Positions 1 through 12,506 are shown, counted from the stretch's first letter. The stretch is 64,000 nucleotides of DNA from Neelides folsomi (GCA_034687125.1 JAQGBZ010000069.1:124001-188000); one strand, 5' to 3'. Made by a program: numbers and translations. The notes: a model not told the origin generated them from the letters alone.

Positions 1-1621
1 GTGAGTAAGAAAGTGGATTGGAAAGTGGAAATAATTTCTTTTGGTGCGAAAGTGGGAGAAAATTCTACAGTTGATGAATTATTTTTGCCTGCTCCTATTA
101 GTAAGTAAATGCTCATTAAAGCTCGTTAAAACATCAATTTAATTTAATACAGATTTACTAATTGCAATTATTTAAATAATTGTAATTAACTTTAAAATGT
201 TCATTTTTTAATAATTAGATTATGCTCCAAAATTTGAATCAAAACCAGAAGATAAACTTGTGATACTTTGCACAAGTGGAACTACAGGATTGAGTAAAGG
301 AGCCGTTTACACCAACGAACCGCTTCTTGCCTTCATTGAAGAACTTTCAAATCTTCCTGGTCCATACGACGCTCCTGATTTATTTTGCATGAAATGTACC
401 CACGTTCTTGGATTGTTTTTCCCATTTAGAAATATTGTTTACGGCACTTGGACACTTATGATGAATCAATTGTCAAAGACAAACATTTTTAATGCCGTTG
501 ATAAATACAAGGTTTTAATAAAATTAGTTTAATAAACCAACAATGTAAAAAGTATTAATTCCAAATTATTGAATAAATGAATAAAACAGATTCAATATTT
601 TTCCTTTCCAGCCTCGTCTTATATTTGGATTCCCAACCTTTTTGCGAGCTTTGGCAATTGACGAGGAGGCTCAAGCAATTGACCGTTCAAGTCTTGAATT
701 CTTTGTCACAGGTGGGATTGTGATTCAACAACAGTTTTACGACGAAATCCGAGCAGCACTTCCGAACATTAAAGGAGTCATGAACGGATTTGGAATGACA
801 GAATGTGGTGGGGCTTTAACGACCACGATTGACCTCACTTCTCCCATTTATGTGGAATGTAAAAATATGCCCCCGTTGACGGTTGGACATCTTTACCCGA
901 GAACAATGCTCAAAGTATTGGATTTGGACACGGGAAAAACATGTGGACCAAATCAAAGGGGCGAGTTGGCATTTAAATCTCCAATTACGGCTTCAAGTTA
1001 TTGGAATCGAGAGGAAGAGACGGAAAAAACATTTGTGAATGGTTGGGTCAAAACAGGGGATTGGGGATATTATGATGAAAATGGATATATTTTCATATCT
1101 GGCAGAATCAAAGAAACGTTTAAATATTTTAATCATCATGTTAGTTTAATAAATTAGTAAATTATATTTAACCTTTAATGTTAATTTTTGGAACTATCAG
1201 TATTGCATAAGTTGCGGAAATAATTTGGGCTTCTTATGTGTATAGATATCCCCTGATGAACTTGAAGAAATACTTTTAAGAAATCATGAAATTTTGGAAG
1301 CTTGTGTGTTTGGAATTAAAGATCCAGATGGTGGAGATACAATTCCTAGAGCTGCAATTGTACTTAAACACCCCAATTCCAAAATTACTCCTAATGAAAT
1401 TCGCCAATCTTTTGATGGTATGAGTTATTTTACCTGAACTTATACTATCATCAAAACATCAAAATTTTATCCACAGGTAATCTAATTGTATCATGTATTT
1501 TATAGTTCATGTCGCTACCTACAAGCAACTTCGAGGTGGCGTCTTTATTATTCCTTCACTCCCTAGAGGAAAAACAGGAAAAGTTTCAAGAATTTTGGTC
1601 TCGCAACTCATTGAGAGTTAA
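1..1621 (+). CDS. AMP-binding acyl-CoA synthetase (4-coumarate-CoA ligase/luciferase-like), 5' end outside window
   Basis: The gene activates a carboxylic acid to its acyl-CoA through an acyl-adenylate. Exons read as <1-100, 219-511, 612-1139, 1246-1417 and 1506-1621, giving 402 residues in one continuous frame with GT-AG junctions. The P-loop-like signature LCTSGTTGLSKGA lies near residue 85. The motifs GFGMTECGG (A5 type), TGDWGYYDENGY (A7) and ISGRIKETFKY (A8 hinge) follow, and the C-terminal RGKTGKV carries the adenylation lysine. The N-terminal third is upstream of the window. The protein ends in LIES, with no SKL-type peroxisomal signal as in beetle luciferases. AATAAA follows at 1633. 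Substrate cannot be told from sequence; this family is large and paralogous in arthropods. Confidence 0.9.
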
Positions 1622-2036
1622 TGCATAATTAAAATAAAGTTGAGAATAATATTAATGACTACGAGTTATTACTTTAACTGAACATTTATTTACATTACAG
1701 TGTGATAAAAATTACAAAAATTGTATTCATGTAAACTTTACTCAAATGGAAATATAATAAATTGATAACCATACAATTTTGTCGGTTTTTGTATACAGTA
1801 GGTAGTTGTAATAGCATAATGTCATAGTATTTATTCAATATATAATATCAGGAATTCTTGGATCTCAATCTGTTAAATATCTTTAACATTGAAGATAATA
1901 AAATTAATTGTAGTTCCAAAAAGGAACATAGTCAGAAACTCAATATAAGCCATTTAAAATTAATCATGTTTTGAATTTTGAACAATAGATTTTAATATCA
2001 AATTAAATTGAAAGAGTCGTTAATTAATAATTAATT

Positions 2037-3933
2037 ATGTTAAAAGCTAATATGTATATGAGAATCTTCTTCAATAAATTCTCTAAATATTTCCTCCAAT
2101 ACTCATTGAAAAGATGCAACAATGTGAGTTATTACTCAACATTGGAAATTCCCCCTCCGCTGTGTCTTTCTTCTTCAATTGTTGTTCCAAATAAACTTCT
2201 CATGGGACCTGGGCCATCAAACTCATCACCTCGAGTCATCAAAGCCGCGTCGCTCCCCATGCTTGGTCACTTGCACAAAGAAATGTTTCCCGTAATAAGA
2301 AATTTAATATTTGATCCAAAACTGATTCTCTTTCTAATAATAAGCAGAGGAAATTATTTATTCTGATATCCAAATGTATTGAAATTAACATAATTGTTTC
2401 ACAAGTAGATATTGGATGAAATTAAAGCAGGGCTCCAATATCTCTTCCAAACTAAGAACAAGTGGACCTTGGCAGTTTCTGGATCTGGACATTCAGGAAA
2501 AGAAGCAATTCTTATGAATCTCTTGGAACCGCAAGATCCTGTGGTTATTGGAGTCAATGGCTTGTGGGGACTTCGCGCGTTTGAAATAGCCAAAAGAATA
2601 GGTCTACAATTTTTAACTCCATTCCTATTTATTATTCCCAACCTAATTATTTATAATGAAGCACAGTTGATATCGTGAAAATCTGAAAATCCCATTTATT
2701 TAGAAAATTCTTTAAATTCCAGGAGCGAAAGTAAATAAATTGGAAAAACCATTAGGAAAAAGTTTTTCATTAGAAGACATCTCAAAAGCTCTTGAAGAAC
2801 ATCATCCAAAGGTCCTTTATCTCATTCACTCTGAATCTTCATCGGGAGTTATTCAAAATTTGACTGGAATTGGAGAATTGTGTCAAAGGTCTATATTATA
2901 CAAATATTATACACTCTCTATCTATACAGGGAGGGCCATAAGTAACGCACGATTTTACGTATTCACGGTTACCTAATTGTGCGTTACTTATGGCCCTCCC
3001 TGTACATATAATATGTAATAGTACATTGTAGTCATATAAAAATTAAATTGAGGAAATGTGTAATTTAGATTCAATTGTCTCTTTGCGGTTGACACTGTAG
3101 CATCAATGGGAGCTATACCTATTTTGGTGGACCAGCTCAAAATCGATGCTTTATACACGGGGTCTCAAAAAGCACTGGCGTGTCCACCAGGCCTTGCTCC
3201 AATCACTTTTAGCCCTCGAGCAGTGTAAGAACCTTCCAAGCGTGCCAATGTGACAGTTTTAATACAAGTTAATAATATTAAAATTGCTCATTAACAGAGA
3301 TGTAATCAAAAAGCGGAAAATTCCGGTGGTTTCATTTTCTCTTGATATGAACCTAATAGCCAATTATTGGGATTGTAACGAGGGAGAACTCCGAACATAT
3401 CATAACACCCCTCCAGTGACAATACTTTTCGCCCTTCGAGAATCCCTCGCTGAGATTGCCGCTGAGAAGTTGGAAAATATTTGGAAACGACATGAAGATG
3501 GAACGAAGCAACTCCACGCTGGTCTTCGTTCATTGGGACTTCAGTTTTTTGTGGACAATGAATCTGAGCGACTACCGTCAGTGACAACTATCAAAATTCC
3601 CGAAGGGGTTGATTGGAGGGTTGTCAATCAATATGCAAGCGAAAAGTTTGTTATTTAGTTAAAAATTAAACATAATTAAACATAGATTATATATAATGAT
3701 AAGAATTAATATTTTATAAAGTTTCATTTTGTTCGAGTTTCGTGTTTTATATTGAATGTATTCTATTTTCCTTTAGACATCTTGTTGAAATCTCAGGAGG
3801 ACTTGGGCCAAGCATTGGAAAAGTTATCCGAATTGGAGTAATGGGCTTTAATGCGTATCCAGACAAAATTGACAAAACTCTCAAAGTATTGAAAGAATCT
3901 CTTGAATATGCAAGAGTTCAAGGAGTGAAATAA
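2037..3933 (+). CDS. AGXT: alanine-glyoxylate / serine-pyruvate aminotransferase
   Basis: A class V, fold type I PLP enzyme that transaminates glyoxylate with alanine or serine. Exons are 2037-2291, 2409-2601, 2723-2888, 3069-3224, 3298-3645 and 3777-3933 (1275 nt, 424 residues). The [14 protein letters not shown] start and LGHLHKEM are typical of AGXT. DTVAS (Asp about 213) and GSQKAL (Schiff-base Lys about 239) are the cofactor residues. RTYHNTPPV and the ISGGLGP / RIGVMG tail complete the fold. About 50 residues precede the conserved core, rich in Lys, Arg, Ser and Phe with few acids, which suggests a mitochondrial presequence; the protein ends GVK with no PTS1. The last donor is a weak GTTTGT. 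Intron 3 holds an 80-bp palindromic MITE. Confidence 0.93.
2925..3004. mobile_element. 80-bp palindromic MITE with TA ends (Tc1/mariner-like termini)
   Basis: Positions 2925-2950 and 2979-3004 are perfect 26-base inverted repeats beginning TACAGGGAGGGCCATAAG. They enclose a loop of only 28 bases. Both ends finish in TA, matching Tc1/mariner target duplication. It sits in intron 3 of the aminotransferase and has no coding capacity. Confidence 0.85.
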
Positions 3934-4206
3934 TTGTATTTAAATTCTATCTTTACCAAAGTCATCAAATGAAGATATCTAATATGTACAGATACCATAT
4001 ATGTATTATTATTATAAAAAATTTTCCGTACGAAATATTATTTATAAATATTGTTTATAAATCCTATATTTATTTTAACACATCAAATAATGTAAAAACT
4101 TCAAATAAATTAAAAAGAACATTCCTGTAAATTCTTAAATCATTCAATTCATTCAAGTAGGCAATAATGTATAAAATATTTTACTAATTTTTAAATGTGT
4201 TTGTTA

Positions 4207-5548
4207 TTAAGAAAAATTAGGCGCAGTTTGTGCAAAGTCTAAAACTTCATTTTTGTTTCTTTCGTGCATTGAGTCAATTTTCCTCTTGGGTGAATCCTTG
4301 AGAGATCTAAGGAGCTGAATAAAACCCTCGCTGTAAACATTAGGATTAGCAAATGAAGTAAAAGATTTAACAGCATTCTCGATAGAATCATCAACAATGG
4401 CTCTAGCTTCTTCAACTGATGAACTATTCCAAAGCTCATTCCGAACCTACGAAATAATTAGCCAATTTACATGAAAACACAATTCTATATTTTAACAACT
4501 CATTAATGTTTAAATTTTAAATCTCTCAACTCACCTCAGCCGTTTCATCTTCATAAAATGGAAATTTGAGCCCATTAAAGATTTTTGGTTTCTTCTTCTG
4601 TAATATAATTGCAGGTAGGGTAGTGAAAGCAAATGGGCCATCGAGATTTCTCAATTCCCTTGTTCCAGTGATACATTTCCCAATGGTTGGAACAAATGTT
4701 TCTATTTCCTTCTTCAATGAACTTGATGGATGAATTAATTCAATAGCTGCAGCCAAACCTCCTGTAAAATAACCTGGTAATTTCCCTGCATATATTTTCC
4801 AATCCCCGATGGTCGCCGTCTTCCTTGGAAGGAAATCCTCTGTGAACAATGAGGGAAAAGCGGCAGTTGTGAAATCTTCAATGCCTCTTGTAAAAGCCAG
4901 AAATGCGGCTGAGTTCTTGAGTTGAGCCGCCGTTGAAATGCATTTGACAGCGAAGAAGTCGCCAACAAGTGCAGCGTATCTATTCGCACTCTCAAATTCA
5001 TTTCCCCCAATTTCATACATGGTTTGATGAATGTCAGCAGAGAACATTCCCGCTTCTGCTGCGCTCCCAATTCTCCATAGCTGATTCTCAGTGTTGGGAG
5101 AAGACAAAGAGGAATTCAAAAGAGAACGCCCAAACACAACTGTCCATTTATGCCATTCAATGTCGTCATAAATATCACAGTTCAAACGGTTCATTTCCCT
5201 ATTTAAAATATTAAATAAAATATACAATTCCTAATTTTTCAATTAAGGAATTGAATAAAACTCAAGTTGTGTTGAGTAATTGAATAAGAAGAGATTTATA
5301 TATAATAATATGTATTCGTAATGTGAATTTGTGTAATTAAACATGTTTTTTGTTTCTCACCGTTGTATAAGGAATTTGACAGGATGAGCTGTTTTTAGAA
5401 TTCCAGCAGTTTTGTGGGCAATTCCAATAGAGTCTGATCCTTCTCCTCGTAAAAGTGCGGTGATTTGAGGTTGAGGAGCCTTAAAGGATTCCAAACTTCC
5501 AAGTCGCAAAAGAGTCTCTTTGGCTAAAATCCTCCCATGAGAGCCCAT
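4207..5548 (-). CDS. PDSS2-like subunit of trans-polyprenyl (decaprenyl) diphosphate synthase
   Basis: Exons 5361-5548, 4535-5198 and 4207-4446 join in frame to 363 residues. I assign it by pattern to the PDSS2/Dlp1 regulatory subunit that pairs with PDSS1 to make the ubiquinone side chain. The block RYAALVGDFFAVKCIS matches the GDFLLA helix of PDSS2. The next block, IGDWKIYAGKLPGYFTGGL, matches the ISTWKEQ...GALLAKS region, and the C-terminal EEARAIVDDSIENAVKSF matches the helical end. The DDxxD magnesium motifs of catalytic prenyl synthases are absent, as in PDSS2. The start ATG at 5548 has no obvious transit peptide, so an upstream 5' exon is possible. Alternative: a diverged isoprenyl synthase of other role. 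Confidence 0.6.
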
Positions 5549-6230
5549 AACTTTTCACCTGCCTTCCACCTACGATCTGAGTCGAATGATCTCAGCTTCA
5601 ATGATAAAGATGAGAAAAGAATTCAACGACCGTGGCTCATTTTCCAATTCACTACCGAGGAACGTCATACTGAATGTATAAGAAAGTATAATTTATGTCC
5701 TTCCGTGTCGTTACTTTTTGCGGTCTTTACTGTGCCGTTACTCCTTTCATACTTGTAAACCGCTGACACTAAAATTCACGTTTCGTATCCTATAATTGTC
5801 CAAATGCTCAATGTTAATATTTATGAGAAATGAGATGTTCCATATATATATATATATATATATATATATCATATTGGTATATATACTTAAATGTTACAGA
5901 TATTTAAAATGCTATCAATAATGCAATGTTGATTAAATAAGTTGTCCTGATGTACAAGTATTTAGGTTTAATTATATTTTTAAAATCATTTTAATAGCTC
6001 AAATGCTAAACAGAACAAATACAAAAACAAGTACATAGGTATTCACAGTGAATTTAAAATTGTTAGAAAGTAATACATACCTAGAGTACCATATCACAAA
6101 TTACTTTATACTAAAAATATTTTTAATGTTCAAATAAAAATATGTATAGAACAATCTCTTTAGAAGGTCGAAGTATTTGAAACATAAAGATATAGATTGA
6201 CTGATATTTGAGTAAACTAATAATGAACAA
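5549..6230. other. intergenic spacer between divergent 5' and 3' ends
   Basis: No credible gene is present. A (AT)14 microsatellite lies at 5842-5869. The open frame at 5537-5758 on the plus strand overlaps the PDSS2-like start and has no recognisable protein signature. Confidence 0.7.
5842..5869. repeat. (AT)14 microsatellite
   Basis: An uninterrupted dinucleotide run in the spacer between the PDSS2-like gene and PMS1. Confidence 0.95.
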
Positions 6231-9200
6231 TTAAAGTGCAAAATTTTTCAGCCCAGACGGAAGAGTTTTGAGAAAATATAAATTAGAATTTTTGATAAAT
6301 GAGAGATTGGCCTGACTGTTGCATGAAATGAATTCTTTCAGTAAAATAAGAACATTTTCCGAATCACTCATTTCTCCATTTCTCTTTAAGTCGGGAAGTT
6401 CTCGGACAAGGGAAGGATTATCTTTCAGGAAGTTCATTGGAGAAAATACTGCCAAATTCCCTTCAATGTTTACAATGAACAAATCTAATTCTGAGTTCAT
6501 TTTCCCGACGATGGAGATTGAGAGGCTTCTTTGTCGTTTTCTGAAAAAAATATATAAATTTATTCTTATTTAAAACATAATCATTGATTAAAGATTCCTA
6601 CCTATATTAGAATATTGGTAGATATGCATGCGAATAAATATTAAGAGCATTTGGTAAGATTACTAATGAAAAATGAAAAGTAAAAATAATTTATTTACCT
6701 AGTGTTAAATTGTTCTTGTTCCACATCGAGCTGCAGAGGGGATTTGAAAGAAATCGGCTTTTGGTAAGATTTATTGAAAATTTCGATTTTGTCGAATTCC
6801 CGATTTGAGGATTTAACTAATGGGTTTCTCAATGTTTCCTTTAAAATTGCTCCTTGAGGATTGTTATTGTTATAAATCGTTTGTGGAGGTGTCTGAAAAA
6901 TACTTCCATCACTTTGGTTATCTTTTGCATTCCAGTTTTTTAATTCATGGAGGGTTCGTTGTCGATCAAAGTCTCTTTTCCCTGAAATGGATTTGTGCGA
7001 TTGACATGAAGATCGAGGAGTTTCCAAACTTGTCAAATTCGATGAGGAAAGGAAGCTAGCCGAAACGTGTCTTTTAAAAGGTTGAATATTCAATGAATGA
7101 TCTTGATGAGGAATTAAAGGCGGACTCGGATTAACCCCTTCAACTCCAACTACTTTTGAAGGAATTTCTACATTAATTGGTGGCAATGGGATCTTCTCTG
7201 GAACTTTTTCCTTTTCTTGTTGAGTACCCAAAGCTTTATTTCTCACAAGGACAGAACTCTGTTAATAAAATAATATAATTACAAATCTACAAATATTTAA
7301 TGAGCTAAAAATCATGTAACGAAAATTTTATTAAAAATCAAATAAAAAATTACGAGAATGATTTCGCCCAAGTTATCTTTGACCCTTCCATTAAGCCATT
7401 CGTCAGTGTAGATTTGAACATTTGGGACACAAGCATCAGATTCCGGTTTCTTCTTGCCTTCTTCAATTTCTTTGGTCAAATGTAGAGAATTTACTAACAA
7501 TATTTGGATATTTTATTTATTCTTACTTTACTTTACCTATATAGTTGACATACCTTGCGAAGAAAATAAATCTATTCCAAGATTGAAGTCGCATTCAAAC
7601 CCCAATGGATCGTTTAACCTTCCATTCACTTTTTCAACTTCCTTTTCTTTTAAAGGGGTCACCGCATTCTTTTTGAAATCGCCCGACTTATAAACAATCA
7701 TAAAGATGCGATATTAGCAAAGCTTTAAAAATTTCTTTACTTAGAATTTTCGTAATATTAGTATTTCTTGTACTATTTCACAATATTAATTTCTAATTAT
7801 TATAATTGAATAATTAATATACAGTTGTGCATTAATATGTCTTTTTAATGGTGTACCTGCTTTAAAGGGCTTGAGAAGTTTGAGGTCGACTTTGCGGGTA
7901 AATCACTTAGAAAACTGATTATGCTGTTTTCTCTCGATTCATTACTTTTAGATGGTGGTATTGAATCAATTGCTTCTACTTGTCCCTCTGAAGGAACCAA
8001 AAGTTCAATGGAACTTTCATTAAAAGAAGAAATGGATTTTTCAACATCATTAAGATTAAACTCGTAGTATTTTTCTAAAATTTCTTCAAGTGAAATCAAC
8101 AATTCGTCCTAATCGAGATAAAATATTACATTTATTTCACAAATTACAACTTTAAATAGTTGAATTAATTGAATTAGTAAATAATAAAAACCTGGCAAGT
8201 GATGAGAGCTTTCGATTTGTCAACCTCTAAATTAAAATCAACATCTTTCCAATCAACATGGATATTGATAACACAAAAGGGAAATCTTTTTATGGGAGCA
8301 TTTACAGGATTCTTGCTCGCAACAATGGTGAAAAACCTTTGTATAAGCTAAAAAGAATATAATAGATGTTAAAAAAGTTAAAAATCATACAAGTAAAAGA
8401 TTTAATAATCGAAACAAACCTTAATAAATTGAGGAATGACAACTCTTTTCCTGTTAACAAAGATCATTGACATTCTTTGATTGGAGAAAGAAATAGCTTT
8501 TGTGTCCATGCCGGTTTTCTTTGGAAGAAAACAATGTGATATTCTTTCGTCCTTCGATTCACATTCTTCCAAATTCTTCGCAATCTCAATTCCAAATCCC
8601 GCAACAATTGCCTGTTTCAATGTTGGAACTGAAGGCTTTGACCAAATCACGCTTCCATTGTGAATCAATTTGATTTGAATTTTGTGATTCGCAATTCCGA
8701 CTTAAAATGAATAAAATTTGTTAGAAAAATATATATTAATAAACTATAGGATTTATAACTATCATATGACATAAATAATTACCAAACTTGAGATAATTGA
8801 TGATTTCATTGAGTTCATCTCTGCAATTCTTCTTTTCTTTAATCCACTGACGACGAACTGGAAAATTTTCAAATACTTTTATTGCTTTTATTGTTGTTCC
8901 AATTTTAATAGCAACTGTTTTTTGTTCTTTAATTTCGCCACGATGATCAAGAAAGTATCTATTTCCAATTTCCTCATTTTCGGCTCGAGTTGAAATGGTC
9001 AAGTCGGATATTAAACAAATTGAATTCAGTGCTTCGCCTCGAAAGCCATATTGATTTTTGCAACCTTTTGTAAATATAATAAATTCAATTATTAATTATT
9101 AGTCATTGATTATCAAGAAGCAGTAGGTATAAGTTTAAAAGTAATTAAATTTTTTATAAACATTTGATGAGTTACTTAAATGCGTTATATCGTCGAGCTT

Positions 9201-9702
9201 CGACGTATATCCTCCAGTAACTGAAAATTGAAACTCGGATTTTTTAATCCCAGTGCCAGTGTCTTGAACTTCAATTTTATCAATTCCAAAATTATCCTGA
9301 AATAAAATTTTAAAATCATATCTTAATAACACAATAATAATACACAATAGCTACTCAACTAATATGTTGAATACAGTAATTTTAGTTGACTTTTATAGTG
9401 ATTGAATCGAAATTAGATTAGAAAGAACTAACCAAAATAACTTGGATAGAAGACGATTGAGCATCAATTGAATTATCGACGAGCTCTCGAACAATATCTG
9501 TAAAAATGATACAAATTGTAATATTACAGATATAATTGATACATGTAAAACATGCTTCGGGCAATTATTAAATAAATAAATAACAATTAGCTAAATTAAT
9601 CGTTAAATAGATAGATTTTAAGTCATATTACACACCAGAAACTTTTGTAATTATTTGAGTTTTCCGTAGTTTTCCCGAGGTTTCTTCATTGAGTTTTTCC
9701 AT
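6231..9702 (-). CDS. PMS1: PMS1 (MutL homologue, MLH2-type) mismatch repair ATPase
   Basis: Eleven exons join in frame to 788 residues: 9636-9702, 9433-9497, 9176-9296, 8783-9064, 8420-8700, 8192-8347, 7857-8108, 7554-7686, 7354-7493, 6699-7258 and 6231-6540. The GHKL ATPase is intact, with RELVDNSIDA (catalytic Glu about 27, Asn about 31), QDTGTGI and GFRGEAL (about 91-97). The start TQIITKVSGDIVREL and DNFGIDKIEV match human PMS1 rather than PMS2 or MLH1. LPVRRQW-type text and a transducer domain ending in VDFNLEVDKSKAL follow. A long low-complexity linker joins a C-terminal segment of about 120 residues. That segment shows no DQHAxxE(x)4E endonuclease motif, as expected for PMS1, which acts as an accessory partner of MLH1. 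It is shorter than the roughly 930-residue human protein. Confidence 0.88.
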
Positions 9703-10561
9703 TTTGACTTTAATACAATTACACCATTTAACTTAACTTAAATATTGAAACAAGTTGATTCAATAATGGCATGCTTTGGAAAATGTACACATAAAACATA
9801 TATTTACCTAAAAGTGTTATCAATTAATTAAGAGAGGAGAAAAGTCAAGAAAATGAAAAAAAAAGAAAATCATTTTCTCCTTTCTTCGGTAAATGTTTCT
9901 CTCATCGTGAGTGAGCTGCCGCTGCCTGTTGAACAGAGTTTAGTCCGGTTTCAACCTTTTATTGTGTTTCAAATTTGAGACATTTGAATCTCTGAAACCT
10001 TCAAAATTTGTATTTTTGTATATGAAAAATTCATTGTATGATTGTATGGTATATTATTTAAATGCGTTAAGAATATGCATAACACTATTTAATAAAATCA
10101 TTATGTTTTTACTGTATTTTATTTTTTTAAACAGATAAGTGTAAGCATTTTATTAAGATATATCATAAACATCACTGTATATTTAATGTAGGATTATCTT
10201 CACATTTAATATATAGCCATTGTCGTATTTAGCTTTGACATTTAAACATATTATGTAATTACAAGGCTAAAGACATAATAATCTATAATTAATAGACAAA
10301 GTGAGGTAACACAAGCATTAATGTTAAAATACATAAATATAAATACAAAATACAAAAATGAAATTATTGTCATTGATTATATTAACATACTTATCGTAGT
10401 ATAATACCTTTTAATTAAATGAACAAATAAAAATTAATATAAGTAGTAAAGAAATTTTTGGCATGTACTATTACTTAAATGTCTCACTGGATTCATAATT
10501 ATATTGTTGTAAATGCTAGTTTCATCCATACTTGACGGCTTCAAGCATGTACTCCAAGTTC
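9703..10561. other. intergenic, PMS1 upstream region
   Basis: AT-rich sequence. The only GC-richer patch (about 9890-9960) lies directly upstream of PMS1 and may be its promoter/5' leader. Nothing coding is seen. Confidence 0.6.
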
Positions 10562-11035
10562 TCAACGAACGGTGAGTGTATAAGGAGATCCTTCGATGTG
10601 TTTGCCTTCGTAAGTTATCCGAATCTCATATTTACCGACCAGTCCAATTCTATAAGAGACTTCGATGAGCCCTTCTCCCCTATTGTTGGTCCACACTTCT
10701 CCTGGCTTCTCTCCAACGACGGAGCAACAGATCTTCGTCACGTCGATTCCTTCACCGACTTCAAGATTAAAAGTATTCGGCCGCCCTTAACAAGAGTTTA
10801 AAAATTAAAATTATACAAACTCCTGTATTTTAAAGTTTGACTGTATTTTATCTTGTAAATATTTTGACTAAAGCTGCTATTTTCATAAAATGGATAATGC
10901 TTTTGAACACAAGAACAAGCAAAAATGCATTTAAATTGAGTAAAAATGAATTTAAAAAATCACTTGGTGAGCCGATGGCCAGAGCTTGTCCAGTCGCTTT
11001 GATCATCTTGGATTTGGGTGTTGAAGTGGACTGGG
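10562..11035 (-). CDS. filamin-type Ig repeat protein, C-terminal exons (5' part unresolved)
   Basis: Exon 10562-10785 encodes a complete C-terminal half of a filamin/ABP280 repeat. It reads FNLEVGEGIDVTKICC, then GLIEVSYRIGLVGKYEI, then TYEGKHIEGSPYTLTV and a stop. An upstream exon, about 10964 up to 11030 or 11035, reads SKMIKATGQALAIGSP, the usual opening of such a repeat. It splices in phase (donor A|GTGATT, acceptor TTAAG|GG). Further 5' exons were not found with confidence, and no actin-binding CH domains are visible nearby, so this is either a short filamin-repeat protein or the tail of a gene I cannot trace. Filamin repeats are protein-binding Ig-like modules. Plus-strand open frames over the same bases are shadows. 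Confidence 0.65.
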
Positions 11036-12470
11036 CTGAGGAGGCGAAGAGAGAAAGGATTTATAAAACGTAAGAAATCCTTATTTGTCTGTTCATTCCT
11101 TGGTGGTGTTATTAACCAAGTGGGCGATGAAGATTTGGAGAGCGTAGGCCGAAGGACCATGCCTTATAAAGAAACTATTACTTTACAGCGGTACATGTGA
11201 ACATGAATCTCTATGCACTCGTGATAACTTATTATAATGACAGTGGATTCACTAATTATTATATCATACAACATATCAATATGCTTTATACTCTTTGTCA
11301 ACAATGCCTAACTCAATTTCCTCCATAATAGTAATATCATGCTTACTTATCATTAAATACATATAAAATGCAATTTAAAGGTAACCGCTGTACCAATTCG
11401 CATTCCTGAATTTAAAATTTAGGCATTTATATTAGTTACTTTTTTAAGTACTCTATGTGTGCAGTATGTAGCATAGTTTTTGTAAGCCGTGTTGATAATT
11501 ATTTTCATAATAGATTCCAGGTTGAAATCATTTCGGCTTGCAGATTGAAGATTGCGTGAATTTGGTTTTTAACCTTCTTGAGTGATTTAAGGCATATTAA
11601 TTATTATTTATGCTTTATTAATTAGCATTGTATATTTCTTCTCTTAAGATTTACAATCAGATATTTCCATATTTAGTAAAAGAGAACAAAATGAACAACA
11701 CTTGAAATTAATAATTAGCCTTGATGAATTAACATTCTTACAGTGGAGTATTTTCCGGTATTAAAATAGTTAATGTTCGTTATATATTGTACATAATTAA
11801 TGAATCCATACCTGATTCAATTATATAAAATCTATAATATTTAAATACCATGCTCGATGATAGCTATTGTATACCTGTAGATAGTAAATACAAAAGGATG
11901 AAACTGTCAAAATAGTACATACAGATACATAATATTTATAAATTCTGGTATCTGTGTTTATAATGAACCAAAGTTGGCAAAGTCCTACAGGGATAAGAAT
12001 AAGAAAGGGAAATGCGCTTTTGACAAGTGAACACTCACAGTGGACGTAATTGCGTTTTAAAAATTTAAAAATCCTTTATGTATGAACCGGTAACGAGAGG
12101 TGATTGACTGAGTAGGTCGAAGCCTCGAAAAAGAACTCAATCACTCAAATGAATGGAAAATGAGGGATGTGGATGGGAGGTTCTATGCATTCATTGTCTT
12201 GAGTTTATGTAACTCTGTAGTGTGGATATTAAAGAAAGTGAATGATCATTTTGTCCAAGTTCCAATATTTCGTCAGTTACTGTTCCTGGTTTGCCCATTA
12301 ATACTTTGCGGCATCGGCGAGTGCCAAGAGAGAACACACATGCTGCTAGCCCATTTTTAATAGATTATTTACACAATATTTCCTCGATAGCTCTCAGAAG
12401 GAAAAGTAGTAAAGGGAAATCAGGCGGGTCGTTAAGCCAAAATCTCTTTCACCTCCGGGTTCAGGGGAGA
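11036..12470. other. intergenic, no gene resolved
   Basis: Mostly AT-rich. A mixed-composition patch at about 11085-11165 (minus strand) could hold a 5' exon of the filamin-repeat gene, but none of the three frames is convincing. The open frame at 12160-12360 lacks any recognisable feature. Confidence 0.5.
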
Positions 12471-12506
12471 AGTATAAAAGACATCCCCGCTTCCTCAACA
12501 TCATTC
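12471..12506 (+). promoter_or_regulatory. TATA box plus arthropod initiator
   Basis: GTATAAAAG starts at 12472, and TCATTC (12501-12506) sits about 30 bp downstream, the canonical TATA-to-initiator spacing. A purine- and AAC-rich leader runs about 80 bp to the ATG at 12580. This is the clearest core promoter in the window. Confidence 0.8.

Noticed and set aside
1-9. GTGAGTAAG at the window edge as a splice donor
   Set aside because: The frame is open from base 1 and reads sensibly into the synthetase domain, so position 1 is taken as exonic; a donor cannot be fully excluded without upstream sequence.
4526-5214. Plus-strand and alternate minus-strand open frames over the PDSS2-like exon 2
   Set aside because: They overlap a well-spliced exon in another frame and show no protein pattern of their own.
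10532-11200. Plus-strand open frames of 60-89 residues
   Set aside because: They are antisense to the filamin-repeat exons, which give a clear family match and proper splice sites.
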